Origin: PALSA-129 sp963842505
Lineage (GTDB): Bacteria > Acidobacteriota > Terriglobia > Bryobacterales > Bryobacteraceae
DNA length: 64,000 nt
NCBI GenBank assembly: GCA_963842505.1
Contig: CAWJGZ010000002.1
Span: forward strand, 682,001-746,000
Direction: 5' to 3'
The notes beneath the pieces are model-generated. The model was given only the letters and a program-made list of their open reading frames with translations. It did not search any database and had not been told where the DNA came from. Shown piece by piece: positions 49,007 through 57,807 of the stretch. Numbering within the stretch: the stretch's first letter is position 1; every line of letters begins with the position of its first letter. Position numbers and translations under genes: made by a program.

Positions 49007-51197
49007 CGTCGAGTATCCAGAAAGCGCGGCCGTAGGTGCCGGCCACCAGATCGTCTCCGTGAATTTCGAGATCGCGCACCGATGCAGCGGGCAGGTTGAG
49101 TTGCAGCGACTGCCAGTGATCGCCGTAATCGAACGAAACCCAGGCGCCGTGCTCGGTGCCCGCGTAGAGCAGGCCGGCGCGGACGGGATCTTCTTTCACC
49201 ACGCGCGCGATTTCGTTCTCGGGGATGCCGGAGGCGATGCGCGTCCAAGTCTTGCCGCTATCGCGGGTGCGGAAGATATACGGGGCGAAATCGTTGGAGT
49301 TATGGCGATCCAAAGTGAAGAAGGCCGTGTCGATGCTGTGTGGGGAAGCTTCAATCTGCTGGATGGCGGTGTTGGCGGGAACGTCGGAGGGCGTGACGTG
49401 TTGCCAGGCTGAACCATCCGCGGTCATTTGGATGTGGCCGTTGGAAGTACCCACCCAAACCGCTCCGGCCCGTATGGGCGAAGGCGCGATGGCCGAGATG
49501 CCCGCGCCACGGCCGCCACGGCCGCCGGCCGCAGGGGGCGCCGGCTCTACCGGTTCGGCGGCGGGCGCGGTTTCGCCAGGCGCCAATGTGACGTCGGGAC
49601 TCACGGCTCTCCAGGTTTGCCCGAGGTCGCGCGTCTCCAGCAGGTATTGCGCGCCCAGGTAGAAGATATGCGGATCCGCGGAAGAAAACAGATGCGGGGG
49701 CGTGTTGGCGAAGCGGTATCCTCCACTGCGCGGCGGCGAGACATTTTGGATCTGACGGTTGACCAACTCATAGCGTTGGACGGTGGCGCCCTGACCACTG
49801 GCCATGATGATGTTGGGGTCCAATGGGTTGGGATGGATGTAGCCGAATTCGTAGGCGCCCGCCGAGGGTATCCATTCCATGAACGTAATCTGTCCGAACG
49901 CGCCGCGGCTGGCAGTGCCTGCGGAGCCCGAATCCTGCTGCGTACCGTAGATCCAATACGGGAAGCGGTTGTCGGTGGCGATGTGATAGAACTGCCCGTT
50001 GGGAAGGTTGTACCAATTCAAATCCCAGGTGTGGCCACCGTCCACGCTGATGGTGGGACCCTGATCCACACCGGCGAGGATGCGCTTTCCGTTGGTCGGG
50101 TCGATCCACAGCACGTGGTAGTCGTCACCGCCGGGCGCGCCCTTGAAAGCCTCAAAGGTCTTGGCGCCGTCGGTGGAGCGGTACATGCAGGTCTGGACGA
50201 CGTAGACGATGTCGGGGTTATCGGGCGCGACGTAGACTTGGCTGAAGTAGGCGCTGCCTGTGGAACGCGGGTCGGTGGTGCTGCGATACCAGTTGGCGCC
50301 GCCGTCATCGGAGCGGAACATACCGCCTTGCATGACGGCGTAGACGCGCTGGCCGCCGGCGCCGGCGGCGACCGCCAGGCCAATGCGGCCCATGCCGGAT
50401 TCGGGAAGTCCATGGCCGGTGAGCGGGGTCCAGGTGAGGCCCTGGTCGGTGGATTTGTAGATACCCGCCCCGGAAGTGTCCGGCCCGGCGTCTGCTCCAC
50501 GGCCGCCGCGGCCACCGCCAGCAGCACCACCGCCGGGGCCGGCATTGGGAACGGTCAGGTAAACCTCCAGCGCTGCGAAGAGCGTCCGCGGGTTGTCGGG
50601 ATCGGCCACCAGGTTGACCGCGCCGATGTTGTCACCCTTGTAGAGCACCTTGTTCCAGGTGCGGCCACCATCGGTCGAGCGAAAGACGCCGCGCTCTTCG
50701 TTGCGCGCATACGTGTGGCCCAGCGCCGCCGCCAGCACGATGTCGGGATTCTTCGGATCCACCACCAGCGACACGATGTGGTTGGTGTCCGCGAGGCCCA
50801 TCTGCTGCCAGTGCGCGCCGGCATCCACGGATTTCCAGAGGCCGTTGCCGATGTTGACAGATTTCTCCACGCTGCTGACGTCGCCGGTTCCGACGTAGAC
50901 GATGTTGGGGTTGGAGCGCGCCACGGCGATCGAGCCGATGGAATCCATGTGGGTGTCGTCGAAGATGGGCTTCCAGGTAACGCCGCCGGAAGTGGACTTC
51001 CAGACACCGCCGCCCGGTGCGCCGAGATAGTACGTGGCGGGATCGCCCGGGACGCCAGCTACCGCCGAGATGCGTCCGGCGCGAAAGGGGCCGACCTGGC
51101 GCCAGCGCATGCCGCTATAGAGGCTGGGATTGTACTGCTGGGCAAGCAGGGCAATGGCAGCGCCGACGGCTAACACGAATAGGAAACGAAGTTTCAT
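48735..51197 (-). CDS. Secreted sortilin/BNR beta-propeller protein, 5' part of a frameshifted gene
   Basis: 820 codons, of which about 745 are authentic. Signal peptide (LRFLFVLAVGAAIALLAQ), then a ten-bladed-type propeller of BNR/sortilin repeats: GGVWKSTSGGVTWKPI, GLWKSVDAGAHWQQMG, GVFRSTDGGRTWNKVL and others, each with the SxDxGxTW Asp-box. A Gly-rich insertion occurs near residue 225. Frame continuity is lost after LRQITPQVLIL, close to 48960; the rest is in the frame 47975-49006. Members of this group are secreted in Acidobacteria; substrate unknown. Confidence 0.85.
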   Translation of the reverse strand: MKLRFLFVLAVGAAIALLAQQYNPSLYSGMRWRQVGPFRAGRISAVAGVPGDPATYYLGAPGGGVWKSTSGGVTWKPIFDDTHMDSIGSIAVARSNPNIVYVGTGDVSSVEKSVNIGNGLWKSVDAGAHWQQMGLADTNHIVSLVVDPKNPDIVLAAALGHTYARNEERGVFRSTDGGRTWNKVLYKGDNIGAVNLVADPDNPRTLFAALEVYLTVPNAGPGGGAAGGGRGGRGADAGPDTSGAGIYKSTDQGLTWTPLTGHGLPESGMGRIGLAVAAGAGGQRVYAVMQGGMFRSDDGGANWYRSTTDPRSTGSAYFSQVYVAPDNPDIVYVVQTCMYRSTDGAKTFEAFKGAPGGDDYHVLWIDPTNGKRILAGVDQGPTISVDGGHTWDLNWYNLPNGQFYHIATDNRFPYWIYGTQQDSGSAGTASRGAFGQITFMEWIPSAGAYEFGYIHPNPLDPNIIMASGQGATVQRYELVNRQIQNVSPPRSGGYRFANTPPHLFSSADPHIFYLGAQYLLETRDLGQTWRAVSPDVTLAPGETAPAAEPVEPAPPAAGGRGGRGAGISAIAPSPIRAGAVWVGTSNGHIQMTADGSAWQHVTPSDVPANTAIQQIEASPHSIDTAFFTLDRHNSNDFAPYIFRTRDSGKTWTRIASGIPENEIARVVKEDPVRAGLLYAGTEHGAWVSFDYGDHWQSLQLNLPAASVRDLEIHGDDLVAGTYGRAFWILDDVTPLRQITPQVLILERVPFPPADRHARAQRHRFRHPVSTGDDGRRQPARRRDSELLPKVRPRGSAHHRHLRQRRQAGPRAHQRAAAARA

Positions 51198-51955
51198 GAT
51201 TTATGGAGCATACACCAGCCGGGGAACGGATGTACGGTCAAATGTTGACGGTGGCGGCAGAGACGGTGCGCCGGCGCCGGCAAGACAACGGGACTGGCGG
51301 TGCGGGGAGATAGGAGACCTGAGTGTCCGGAAATGGGACTAGGTTCGTTTGGTATCTGGAGGGCGCGTACCAGGCGCCGCGGGGAAAGCGACCGCCGGAT
51401 CGATTGGGAGGCATGGCGGGATGGGGCTGAAACCGGATTTGTTTGGCGGTGAATATGTATTGTGGTTTCTTGCGGTTGGCATGAACATTGGGTCCGTTTG
51501 ATAATTTTCCTTTGGCGCGAGGCGGCCCGGATTGAAACCGATTTCGCGGATCGGCGATACGCCGCGGCAGGAGGCAGTGGATACGACGAGCCGGAGATCC
51601 CGACAGGCGTGCAGAGAGAGCGGTGCATGGCGTTCTTCCTGCTTCGAGCATGGCACATGAGCAGGACGAGTCGAGGTCAATTCAGAGCAAGGAGTCTGAA
51701 ACCAAAGGAAATCTTCTGAGTGAATACTTGAACTGAGAAATCTTCACGAGACACTGACGAGCGTCGTCAGAGAGGACGAGCGGGGCTGGCGGGGCACAAT
51801 AGCGGGATACCGACGGGATTCGAGCGGGAGTCACCGCCGGGTCCGACGGTACTCTACGGCGCTCACTCCAGCGGTTTCATGCCGCTGCTACTGGCAAAGC
51901 TCGCGCTTTGGCGCTAACGTATAGTTGCACAAGTTGGATGACAAGAGGAGAAATT
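51198..51955. other. 758-bp intergenic region without a convincing gene
   Basis: Several small overlapping frames exist on both strands, but none has a ribosome site with a protein-like product. A stem-loop CTGACGA-GCG-TCGTCAG lies at 51754-51770. A Shine-Dalgarno (AAGAGGAGA) at its right end belongs to the gene at 51956. It might be a decayed gene or hold a small RNA; I cannot identify either. Confidence 0.5.
51754..51770. other. Isolated stem-loop
   Basis: CTGACGA and TCGTCAG form a perfect 7-bp stem with a GCG loop in the long intergenic region. No T-tract on either strand. Confidence 0.45.
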
Positions 51956-52897
51956 ATGCCAACCAAGCTGACCAGGCGGAACTGCCTGAAACTGTCGCTG
52001 GCCGCCGCCGCAGCCTCGCGGCTGGCAGCCGACTCCACCATGGATACCAAAGGTTTCAAGCTCGGCATCATCACCGACGAACTGACTACCCAGTTGGACG
52101 AGGCCCTCGACTTTATCTCCAGCTACCACCTGCAATGGTGCGAGCTGCGCGAGTTTTTTGGGAAGAACATCATGAATTCCCCCAAGGAGGACCTGGATCG
52201 CGCCCGCGACTTGATCGGCAAGCACGGCATCCACGTGAGCGAGATCGGTTCCCCCATCTTCAAATGGAATTGCCCGCAGATGCCCGCCAAGGCCAACGAA
52301 AAGCGGGACACCTTCAGCGCCAACTTCACCGAGCAAGACGCCGAAAAGCTCCTCGACCACTCTTTCGAGCTGGCCGGCTTCTTCGGCACGCGCATGGTGC
52401 GCATCTTCACGTACTGGCGCGTGGCGGATCCGGCAAAGGCCTACCCCTACGTTCGCGACCGCATGGCCAAAGCAGCCGAGGTGGCCGCCAAGGCCAAAAT
52501 CATTCTGAATGTCGAAAACGAACATTCTTGCAATGTGGGCACCGGCAAAGAACTGGGCCGGTTGCTGAAGGAGGTCAATTCGCCCAACCTGCGCGGCGTC
52601 TGGGATCCGGGCAATGCCACCATGCTGGACGAGGTGCCTTATCCCGACGGCTACGAAGCGGTGAAGGGCCTGTTCCCGCACATGCACGTCAAGGATTCCC
52701 GCAAGAACGCCAAGACCGGTAAACTCGAATGGGCGCCGGTGGGCGGCGGTATCATCGATTTCAAGGGCCAGTTTCAGGCCCTGCACCGCGACCGCTATGA
52801 GGGAACCATGTCGCTCGAAACGCACTACCGGCGGGCGGACGGCAACAAGGTGGAGAGCACGCGCGAATCGTTGGAAGGTTTGTTCAAAGTCCTATAG
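51956..52897 (+). CDS. Exported sugar phosphate isomerase/epimerase-like TIM-barrel protein
   Basis: 313 residues from the ATG at 51956, preceded by AAGAGGAG. The N terminus has a twin-Arg signal (LTRRNCLKLSLAAAAASRLA). The body is an AP-endonuclease-2/xylose-isomerase-like TIM barrel: KLGIITDELTTQLDEALDFI at the start, metal-site-like Glu in NVENEHSC, Asp in GVWDPGNA, His in HMHVKDS and Glu in TMSLETHY. Coupled to the oxidoreductase gene downstream (22-base gap). The two may act in turn on an extracytoplasmic sugar or polyol. Confidence 0.88.
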   Translation: MPTKLTRRNCLKLSLAAAAASRLAADSTMDTKGFKLGIITDELTTQLDEALDFISSYHLQWCELREFFGKNIMNSPKEDLDRARDLIGKHGIHVSEIGSPIFKWNCPQMPAKANEKRDTFSANFTEQDAEKLLDHSFELAGFFGTRMVRIFTYWRVADPAKAYPYVRDRMAKAAEVAAKAKIILNVENEHSCNVGTGKELGRLLKEVNSPNLRGVWDPGNATMLDEVPYPDGYEAVKGLFPHMHVKDSRKNAKTGKLEWAPVGGGIIDFKGQFQALHRDRYEGTMSLETHYRRADGNKVESTRESLEGLFKVL

Positions 52898-52919
52898 AGT
52901 CCTATAGAAGAGGTGTGAA

Positions 52920-54341
52920 ATGTCATTGGATCTCAATCGCAGGGACATGCTGAAAGCCGCCGCCGGCGCGGCGCTGCTGGCCCCCCAACGTGTTTTGGGA
53001 GCGAACGATCGGGTGCGGGTCGCGGTGGTGGGTCTGCGCGGCCGCGGGCTCGACCACATCAGGAAGGTGAAGGACACTCCGGGCGTGGAACTGGCCGCGG
53101 TTGTGGACATCGACGAGAACGTCATCGCGACGCGCCTTGGGAATATCGAAAAGCTGGGCTTGGGGAAACCCAAGACCTACACCGATATCCGCAAGATGCT
53201 CGAGGACAAGTCGATCGACGCCATCACCGTCGCCACCCCCAATCATTGGCATTCGCTGATGGGCATCTGGGCCTGCCAGGCCGGAAAGGATGCTTACGTG
53301 GAGAAGCCGCTCTCCCACAGTTGGTGGGAAGGCAAGCAACTGGTGGCCGCGGCGAACAAGTACAACCGTATCGTGCAGCACGGCACGCAGAGCCGGTCGA
53401 GCATCGGCGCCAAGGAAGCCATTCAAAAGCTGCGGGACGGCCTGGTGGGCGATGTCTACCTGTCGCGCGGCCTGTGCTACAAGTGGCGCGATACGATCGG
53501 CCGCAAGCCGCGCCAGGCGGTGCCGGCCGGCGTCGACTACAATTTGTGGCTCGGTCCCGCGCCCGACCGTGGTTTCACCATGAACCGCTTTCATTACACC
53601 TGGCACTGGTTCTGGGACACCGGCAACGGCGACCTGGGCAACCAGGGCATTCATGAAGTGGATACGGCGCGATGGGGTCTGGGCGTCAAATTCCCCAGCA
53701 AAGTTTCCGCCGTGGGCGGCCACGTGATGTTCGACGACGACCAGGAAACGCCCAACGTGCTCAACTGCTGCTTCGAGTTCGACATGGCGGATGGCAAACG
53801 GCGCCTGATGGAATTCGAAGTGCGCCACTGGATGACCAACCACGAAGCGGACATCGGCGTGTTCGGCGGCGGCAGCGTGTTGCCGCCCGCCGGCCTGACC
53901 ACCACTGCCAAACCGGCCGCGCCGGCGCCCGCGGCCAAGCAGGCGGCCAATCTTGGTCCCGCCAGCGGCAAGCCCGGCACCATCGGCAACATTTTTTACG
54001 GCCCCGGCGGTTACCTGGCGATCCAGGAATACGAAAGTTACAAATACTGGCTGGGCGAAAAGCAGGAACCAAGTCCGGTGAGCCGCGGCAAGGAAAACCA
54101 CTTCGCCAATTTCATCGATTGCGTCCGCAGCCGTAAGAGGGAAGACCTCAACGCGCCGGTGGAAGAGGGGCACATTTCATGCACCCTGGTGCACCTGGCC
54201 AATGTCTCCTACCGGCTTGGCCGCACGTTGAATTTCGATCCCAAGACCGAGCAGGTAATCGCGGACGACGAGGCCAACCGGATGCTCCGCGACGCCGACC
54301 GCGGCTACCGCCCCGGCTTCACGATTCCCGATAAGGTGTAA
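52920..54341 (+). CDS. Exported Gfo/Idh/MocA-family oxidoreductase
   Basis: 473 residues with a twin-Arg signal (LNRRDMLKAAAGAALLAPQRV). Rossmann fold with VAVVGLRGRGLDHI, then AVVDIDENV; the EKP motif is in DAYVEKPLSHSW and the substrate-side His in NQGIHEVDTARWGL. A Pro/Ala-rich insertion (about 325-350) is unusual. Such Tat-exported members carry a tightly bound NAD and act on sugars outside the cytoplasm. RBS: AGAGGTG just before the ATG. Same unit as the TIM-barrel gene upstream. Confidence 0.9.
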   Translation: MSLDLNRRDMLKAAAGAALLAPQRVLGANDRVRVAVVGLRGRGLDHIRKVKDTPGVELAAVVDIDENVIATRLGNIEKLGLGKPKTYTDIRKMLEDKSIDAITVATPNHWHSLMGIWACQAGKDAYVEKPLSHSWWEGKQLVAAANKYNRIVQHGTQSRSSIGAKEAIQKLRDGLVGDVYLSRGLCYKWRDTIGRKPRQAVPAGVDYNLWLGPAPDRGFTMNRFHYTWHWFWDTGNGDLGNQGIHEVDTARWGLGVKFPSKVSAVGGHVMFDDDQETPNVLNCCFEFDMADGKRRLMEFEVRHWMTNHEADIGVFGGGSVLPPAGLTTTAKPAAPAPAAKQAANLGPASGKPGTIGNIFYGPGGYLAIQEYESYKYWLGEKQEPSPVSRGKENHFANFIDCVRSRKREDLNAPVEEGHISCTLVHLANVSYRLGRTLNFDPKTEQVIADDEANRMLRDADRGYRPGFTIPDKV

Positions 54342-54350
54342 GGGGCAAAG

Positions 54351-54447
54351 CGGGGAGAGTTCTGTTCGATGAGCCGCCGCGGCTCGCAACACGCCATGAA
54401 AATGGGGTGTGGGCGCCAGCGGTGGTGTGAGCGGATTTTCGGAAGAG
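54351..54447 (+). repeat. Left flanking copy of a ~98-bp repeat
   Basis: Matches 55072-55170 at roughly 80% by eye. Both begin with CGGGGAGAGT/CCGGGAGAGT and end with GCGGATTTTCGGAAGAG/GCAGATTTTCGGGAGAG. The pair brackets the 260-bp tandem array. Confidence 0.75.
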
Positions 54448-54450
54448 AGC

Positions 54451-55060
54451 CTTACGCCCCGTCCCGTGGCTACTCGTGCTCGCGACAGATTCGACGCGGC
54501 TTACGCCGTGGGCTATTATTTGTCGCATTTGCGGGCTGAGCGGAGTACAGCGTTTTGTCAGTACCCTTTTTGGATCGCGAAGGCCGCTCCCTGACGGTCG
54601 CGGTTCTGTTCGGGGGCGCGCGCGAAAGTGGGCGTTCCGCAAATACGTGGGCGAACTTCTGAGAACAAGCAGGGCAATAGCTGAGAGCGCAGCAACGCCG
54701 GTGACCAACACTTACGCCCCGTTCCGGGGCTACTCGCACTCGCGATAGATTCCACACGGCTTACGCCGTGGGCTATGGTCTGTCGCCCTTCGGGCTAAGC
54801 TCAGTACACCGTCTTATCAATACCCTTCGTGTTCCGCGAAGGCCGCTCCCTGACGGTCGCGGTTCTGTTCGGGGGCGCGCGCGTATGTGGGCGTTCTGCA
54901 AATACGTGGGCGAACTTCTGAGAACAAGCAGGGCAATACCAGAGAACGCAGCAGCGCCGGTGACCAACACTTACGCCCCGTTCCGGGGCTACTCGTACTC
55001 GCGATGGGTTCCACACGGCTTACGCCGTGGGCTATGGGCTTTCGCCCTTCGGGCTTGGCA
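54451..55060 (+). repeat. Tandem repeat, period 259-260 bp, about 2.3 copies
   Basis: Units start with CTTACGCCCC at 54451, 54711 and 54970; the third is cut at about 55060. Each unit holds palindromes: CCCCGTTCCGGGG (units 2 and 3), CACGGCTTACGCCGTG and GCCCTTCGGGC, plus a GGCCGCTCCCTGACGGTCGC segment. Units 1 and 2 are about 85-90% identical by eye. It is non-coding. Confidence 0.85.
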
Positions 55061-55071
55061 GGGTTCGGCCG

Positions 55072-55170
55072 CCGGGAGAGTGCGGTCCTATGAGCGGCCG
55101 CGGCTTACAACACGCGATGAAAACGGGGGGCGTGGGCGTCGGCCGTGGTGTGAGCAGATTTTCGGGAGAG
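55072..55170 (+). repeat. Right flanking copy of a ~98-bp repeat
   Basis: Counterpart of 54351-54447, on the other side of the tandem array, in direct orientation. Confidence 0.75.
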
Positions 55171-55249
55171 GCGTTGTTGGGCCCTGTGGCGGGGGATCCG
55201 TGGCGCCGTTTTGCGGCGGTTTGCGGTGGCGCGTACTCCGCGGAGATCT

Positions 55250-56077
55250 CTAACCCGCGAGGCCCGCCAACACACCCTTCATATAGCCGAACGAGTGCAG
55301 CATTCCCGGCAGGGGATTATCTTCATTGATCTCGTACTCCAGATTCACGCAGCCGCGATATCCGACCTTCCGCAACTGTTTGAAAATTGCCACCACCGGC
55401 ATCACGCCGTCGCCCACGTCACACTGGCTCTCTTTGACCTTGCCGTCTTTCAGGTCCTTGAAGTGCATGTCCAGCAACCGCGGTCCGGCGTTCACGATCT
55501 CTTGCACCACGTCGGCACCGCCGCGCATGGAATGGCCCACGTCCATGCACAGCCCCATTCGCGGGTCCATGCCCTTCACCGCGTCCAGCACCACTTTGGG
55601 CGTCGGGAAATTCGGGTCTTCCGGCCCGTGCGTGTGAATGGCAATCTGGATGTCGAATTCCTTCGCGAGCTTCTCGATGGCCCGCAGGTTCTCGTGCAGC
55701 GGCGCCGTGACCAGCATGGGCATGCCGCAGGCCTTCGCATATTCGAAGGGCTTCCTCAACTCCGCCGGGTCGCTGGACTTCATATCCGTATTGCCGCCGC
55801 TCACAATCGTCAGCCCGGCCTTCTTGAATTCGCCCACCGCCCTGGTGATCTCCGCCGGCGTCGAAGTGTACGGCAGGTGAAAGTCCTTGACGCTGACGTA
55901 CGGGACTCCCAGTTGCTTGATCATCCTGATGGCCAGGCCGCGCTGGAACTCTCGCAGGGAGTACGTCGCGACGCCGATACGGAAACCCGCCGGCGCGGCT
56001 TCGCCGGCCGCCGAAGCCGCGGCCGACCTGGCTGCAGCCAGCACCCCGACGCTGGAAATCATTTCTCGACGAGTCAT
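55250..56077 (-). CDS. Exported sugar phosphate isomerase/epimerase-like TIM-barrel protein
   Basis: 275 residues from MTRREMISSVGVLAAARSAA at 56077, a twin-Arg signal, with AAAGGAAGAG upstream; a start at 56137 lacks support. TIM-barrel features: RIGVATYSLREF, SGGNTDM, AIHTHGPED, GLCMDVGHSMRGG, LDMHFKDLK and CVNLEYEINED hold the metal and substrate residues (His, Asp, His, Glu). It belongs to the same broad family as 51956-52897 but is clearly diverged. Divergent from the regulator gene at 56188. Confidence 0.88.
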   Translation of the reverse strand: MTRREMISSVGVLAAARSAAASAAGEAAPAGFRIGVATYSLREFQRGLAIRMIKQLGVPYVSVKDFHLPYTSTPAEITRAVGEFKKAGLTIVSGGNTDMKSSDPAELRKPFEYAKACGMPMLVTAPLHENLRAIEKLAKEFDIQIAIHTHGPEDPNFPTPKVVLDAVKGMDPRMGLCMDVGHSMRGGADVVQEIVNAGPRLLDMHFKDLKDGKVKESQCDVGDGVMPVVAIFKQLRKVGYRGCVNLEYEINEDNPLPGMLHSFGYMKGVLAGLAG

Positions 56078-56187
56078 ACTTGGCTCTTCCTTTCTACGGT
56101 CACATGGTATCCCCATCCACCCCACAGTACAAGCCATTCGTGGCGCGGACGAGTGTTATAATCCGGTCATCTCACAGGGTGGCTTCG

Positions 56188-57456
56188 GTGAATCACGAGA
56201 CTGGCGATGGATCGGTCGCGCGGGTCGGGTCGTACGAACTCTTACAAAGGGCGGCGGCCAGTGCGGAATTCCAAAAATCCAAGCGCCTCCGGGATCTCCT
56301 CCTCTATTTGGGGGAGCGCGGGCTACACGACCCGAATTGCGCTCTTCACGAGCAGGAGATCGGCGTAGATGTCCTGGGGCGTCCGCCCGATTATGACACC
56401 AGTCACGACACGCTGGTCCGGGTACTGGTGTCGCAACTTCGCAAGAAGCTCCATGAGTACTTCGCGGGTGAGGGCAAGGACGAGCCGGTAATCATCGAGA
56501 TCCCCAAGGGGAGCTACGTTCCGGTGTTCCGGCCGCGGCCCGATGACTTTCCGGGGACGGAGCCGGCGCCGCTGAAGCCGGGATTCGCCGTGCGGCCGCT
56601 GCTGGCGGGAATGCTGGCCGGCATGGCGTTGGTGGGACTGGCATGGGGCACATACAGCGCCGTGCAATCGAAAAGAGAACGCAGCGCCGGGGGGCGGCCC
56701 AATGTGGAGGCATTCTGGGGACAAATCCTGGGCAACGGGCAAGCCACGGATTTGGTGATGTCAGACGTCAACCTGCTGGAATTCGAGAATCTGATCGGGC
56801 ACTCGGTACCGCTTCCCGAATACGAGGGGCACGAATTCGACCAACTGGCGGAGCAATACCTTCGCGATCCGGCTCAACGGGCGCTGGCGAAGAGGTTCAT
56901 CAACCGGGCGCCGACTGCCCTACCCGACGCCGTGTTGGCGCGGGACCTGGGGGTGATCTCATCGGCCAGGCACGTGCCGCTGAACATCATCAGCGCCCGC
57001 GACTTATCCTCTTCCGAGGCGGAGTCGCGGAATATCATCCTGCTGGGGAGTTTTCGCGGCAATCCGTGGGTTGGATTATTCGAAGACCAAATGGCTTTCC
57101 AGACGGATTACCAGGAAACGCCGGCGAGTGTGCGATTCATCAACAGGTCGCCGTTGCCGGGTGAGCAGCCCTGGTACCAGGCGGAATGGCGGCGGGTGGG
57201 GTATTGCCGCGTGGTGTACCGGCCGAATCCCAAGCGCACGGGGATCACGATGCTGATTTCTGGCAGCGACGTGATTTCGACCGAAGGCGGGGGGCGGTTC
57301 GTGACGTCCGAGGAGTGGATGCGCCAGCTACGGCAGAAACTGGGCCTGAAAGCGGGCGAGCCGTTTCCCTATTTTGAAGTGCTCTTGCGAACAAGAATCG
57401 TCAACAATACGGTTCCGTCGTTCGAACTGGTGGCTTACCGGCCCCACAAGAGCTGA
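56188..57456 (+). CDS. Membrane-anchored winged-helix transcriptional regulator
   Basis: 422 residues from a GTG at 56188 (VNHETGDG) preceded by AGGGTGG; the frame is open back to 56080. N-terminal OmpR-like winged-helix region (about 10-110: YELLQRAAASAEFQKSKRLR, LVRVLVSQLRKKLHEYF, IEIPKGSYVPVF), one membrane helix (about 133-152), then a ~260-residue extracytoplasmic domain of unknown fold. The layout is that of ToxR/CadC-type one-component regulators. It lies just upstream of a large Oar-like receptor gene on the same strand and divergent from a sugar isomerase gene; either could be its target. Confidence 0.8.
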   Translation: MNHETGDGSVARVGSYELLQRAAASAEFQKSKRLRDLLLYLGERGLHDPNCALHEQEIGVDVLGRPPDYDTSHDTLVRVLVSQLRKKLHEYFAGEGKDEPVIIEIPKGSYVPVFRPRPDDFPGTEPAPLKPGFAVRPLLAGMLAGMALVGLAWGTYSAVQSKRERSAGGRPNVEAFWGQILGNGQATDLVMSDVNLLEFENLIGHSVPLPEYEGHEFDQLAEQYLRDPAQRALAKRFINRAPTALPDAVLARDLGVISSARHVPLNIISARDLSSSEAESRNIILLGSFRGNPWVGLFEDQMAFQTDYQETPASVRFINRSPLPGEQPWYQAEWRRVGYCRVVYRPNPKRTGITMLISGSDVISTEGGGRFVTSEEWMRQLRQKLGLKAGEPFPYFEVLLRTRIVNNTVPSFELVAYRPHKS

Positions 57457-57807
57457 CAGGCGAACGAGCCAGTTCTCGGTTTTCTAGACCGATTTCTCCC
57501 AAATTATGGAGGCGGGTTACTGTAGCGCTACAGCTCCTGGAATGTGGAGGTGTTGTTGGCTGGGGGACCTGGTTGGTTAACGAGAATTACTGTGAATTTC
57601 CTTTCTTGCATTTAAAGGTGGCGATATCCTCAATCGGATATAGATCATGGGCTGGGAAGTCTCGCCCGGCCGTAATCGCGCAAGATGCAGAAAACAGGAA
57701 GGTTCTATTGGACAGGCAGCTCGAATTCGGGTGATAAGTTCTGGGTGCGTCCGGGCGAAGGCTGAACCGGGTCTTGTACCTCAGTGCAGGAAAAGGAGTT
57801 AGTGACC
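57457..57807. other. 351-bp intergenic region upstream of the second Oar-like receptor
   Basis: No gene seen. It contains the palindrome at 57520-57533 and AT-richer stretches around 57570-57650, suitable for a regulated promoter, though I cannot place -35 and -10 boxes with confidence. AAAAGGAG at 57791-57798 is the ribosome site of the receptor gene. Confidence 0.5.
57520..57533. promoter_or_regulatory. 14-bp perfect palindrome, candidate operator
   Basis: CTGTAGCGCTACAG lies between the winged-helix regulator gene and the receptor gene. It could be a binding site for that regulator or part of its transcript 3' end. Confidence 0.4.

Larger units (their letters stand above)
54342..55249. 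other. 908-bp intergenic region filled by nested repeats
   Basis: No gene is supported. It is almost wholly made of the two flanking ~98-bp repeats (54351-54447, 55072-55170) and the ~260-bp tandem repeat between them (54451-55060). Small frames here share the peptide PLPDGRGSVRGRAR, which comes from the repeat itself. Confidence 0.7.

Noticed and set aside
49428..51173. 581-codon plus-strand frame opposite the sortilin/BNR gene
   Set aside because: Shadow frame caused by high GC; the minus strand has Asp-box repeats and a signal peptide.
51339..51680. 113-codon minus-strand frame in the long intergenic gap
   Set aside because: Pro/Thr-rich, no ribosome site, overlaps other equally long frames, no recognisable family.
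54451..55060. CRISPR array
   Set aside because: The repeat period is about 260 bp with no short constant repeat and unique spacers, and there are no cas genes.
54409..55253. Small frames encoding PLPDGRGSVRGRAR-type peptides
   Set aside because: The peptides recur only because the DNA repeat recurs, on both strands and in several frames; no ribosome sites.
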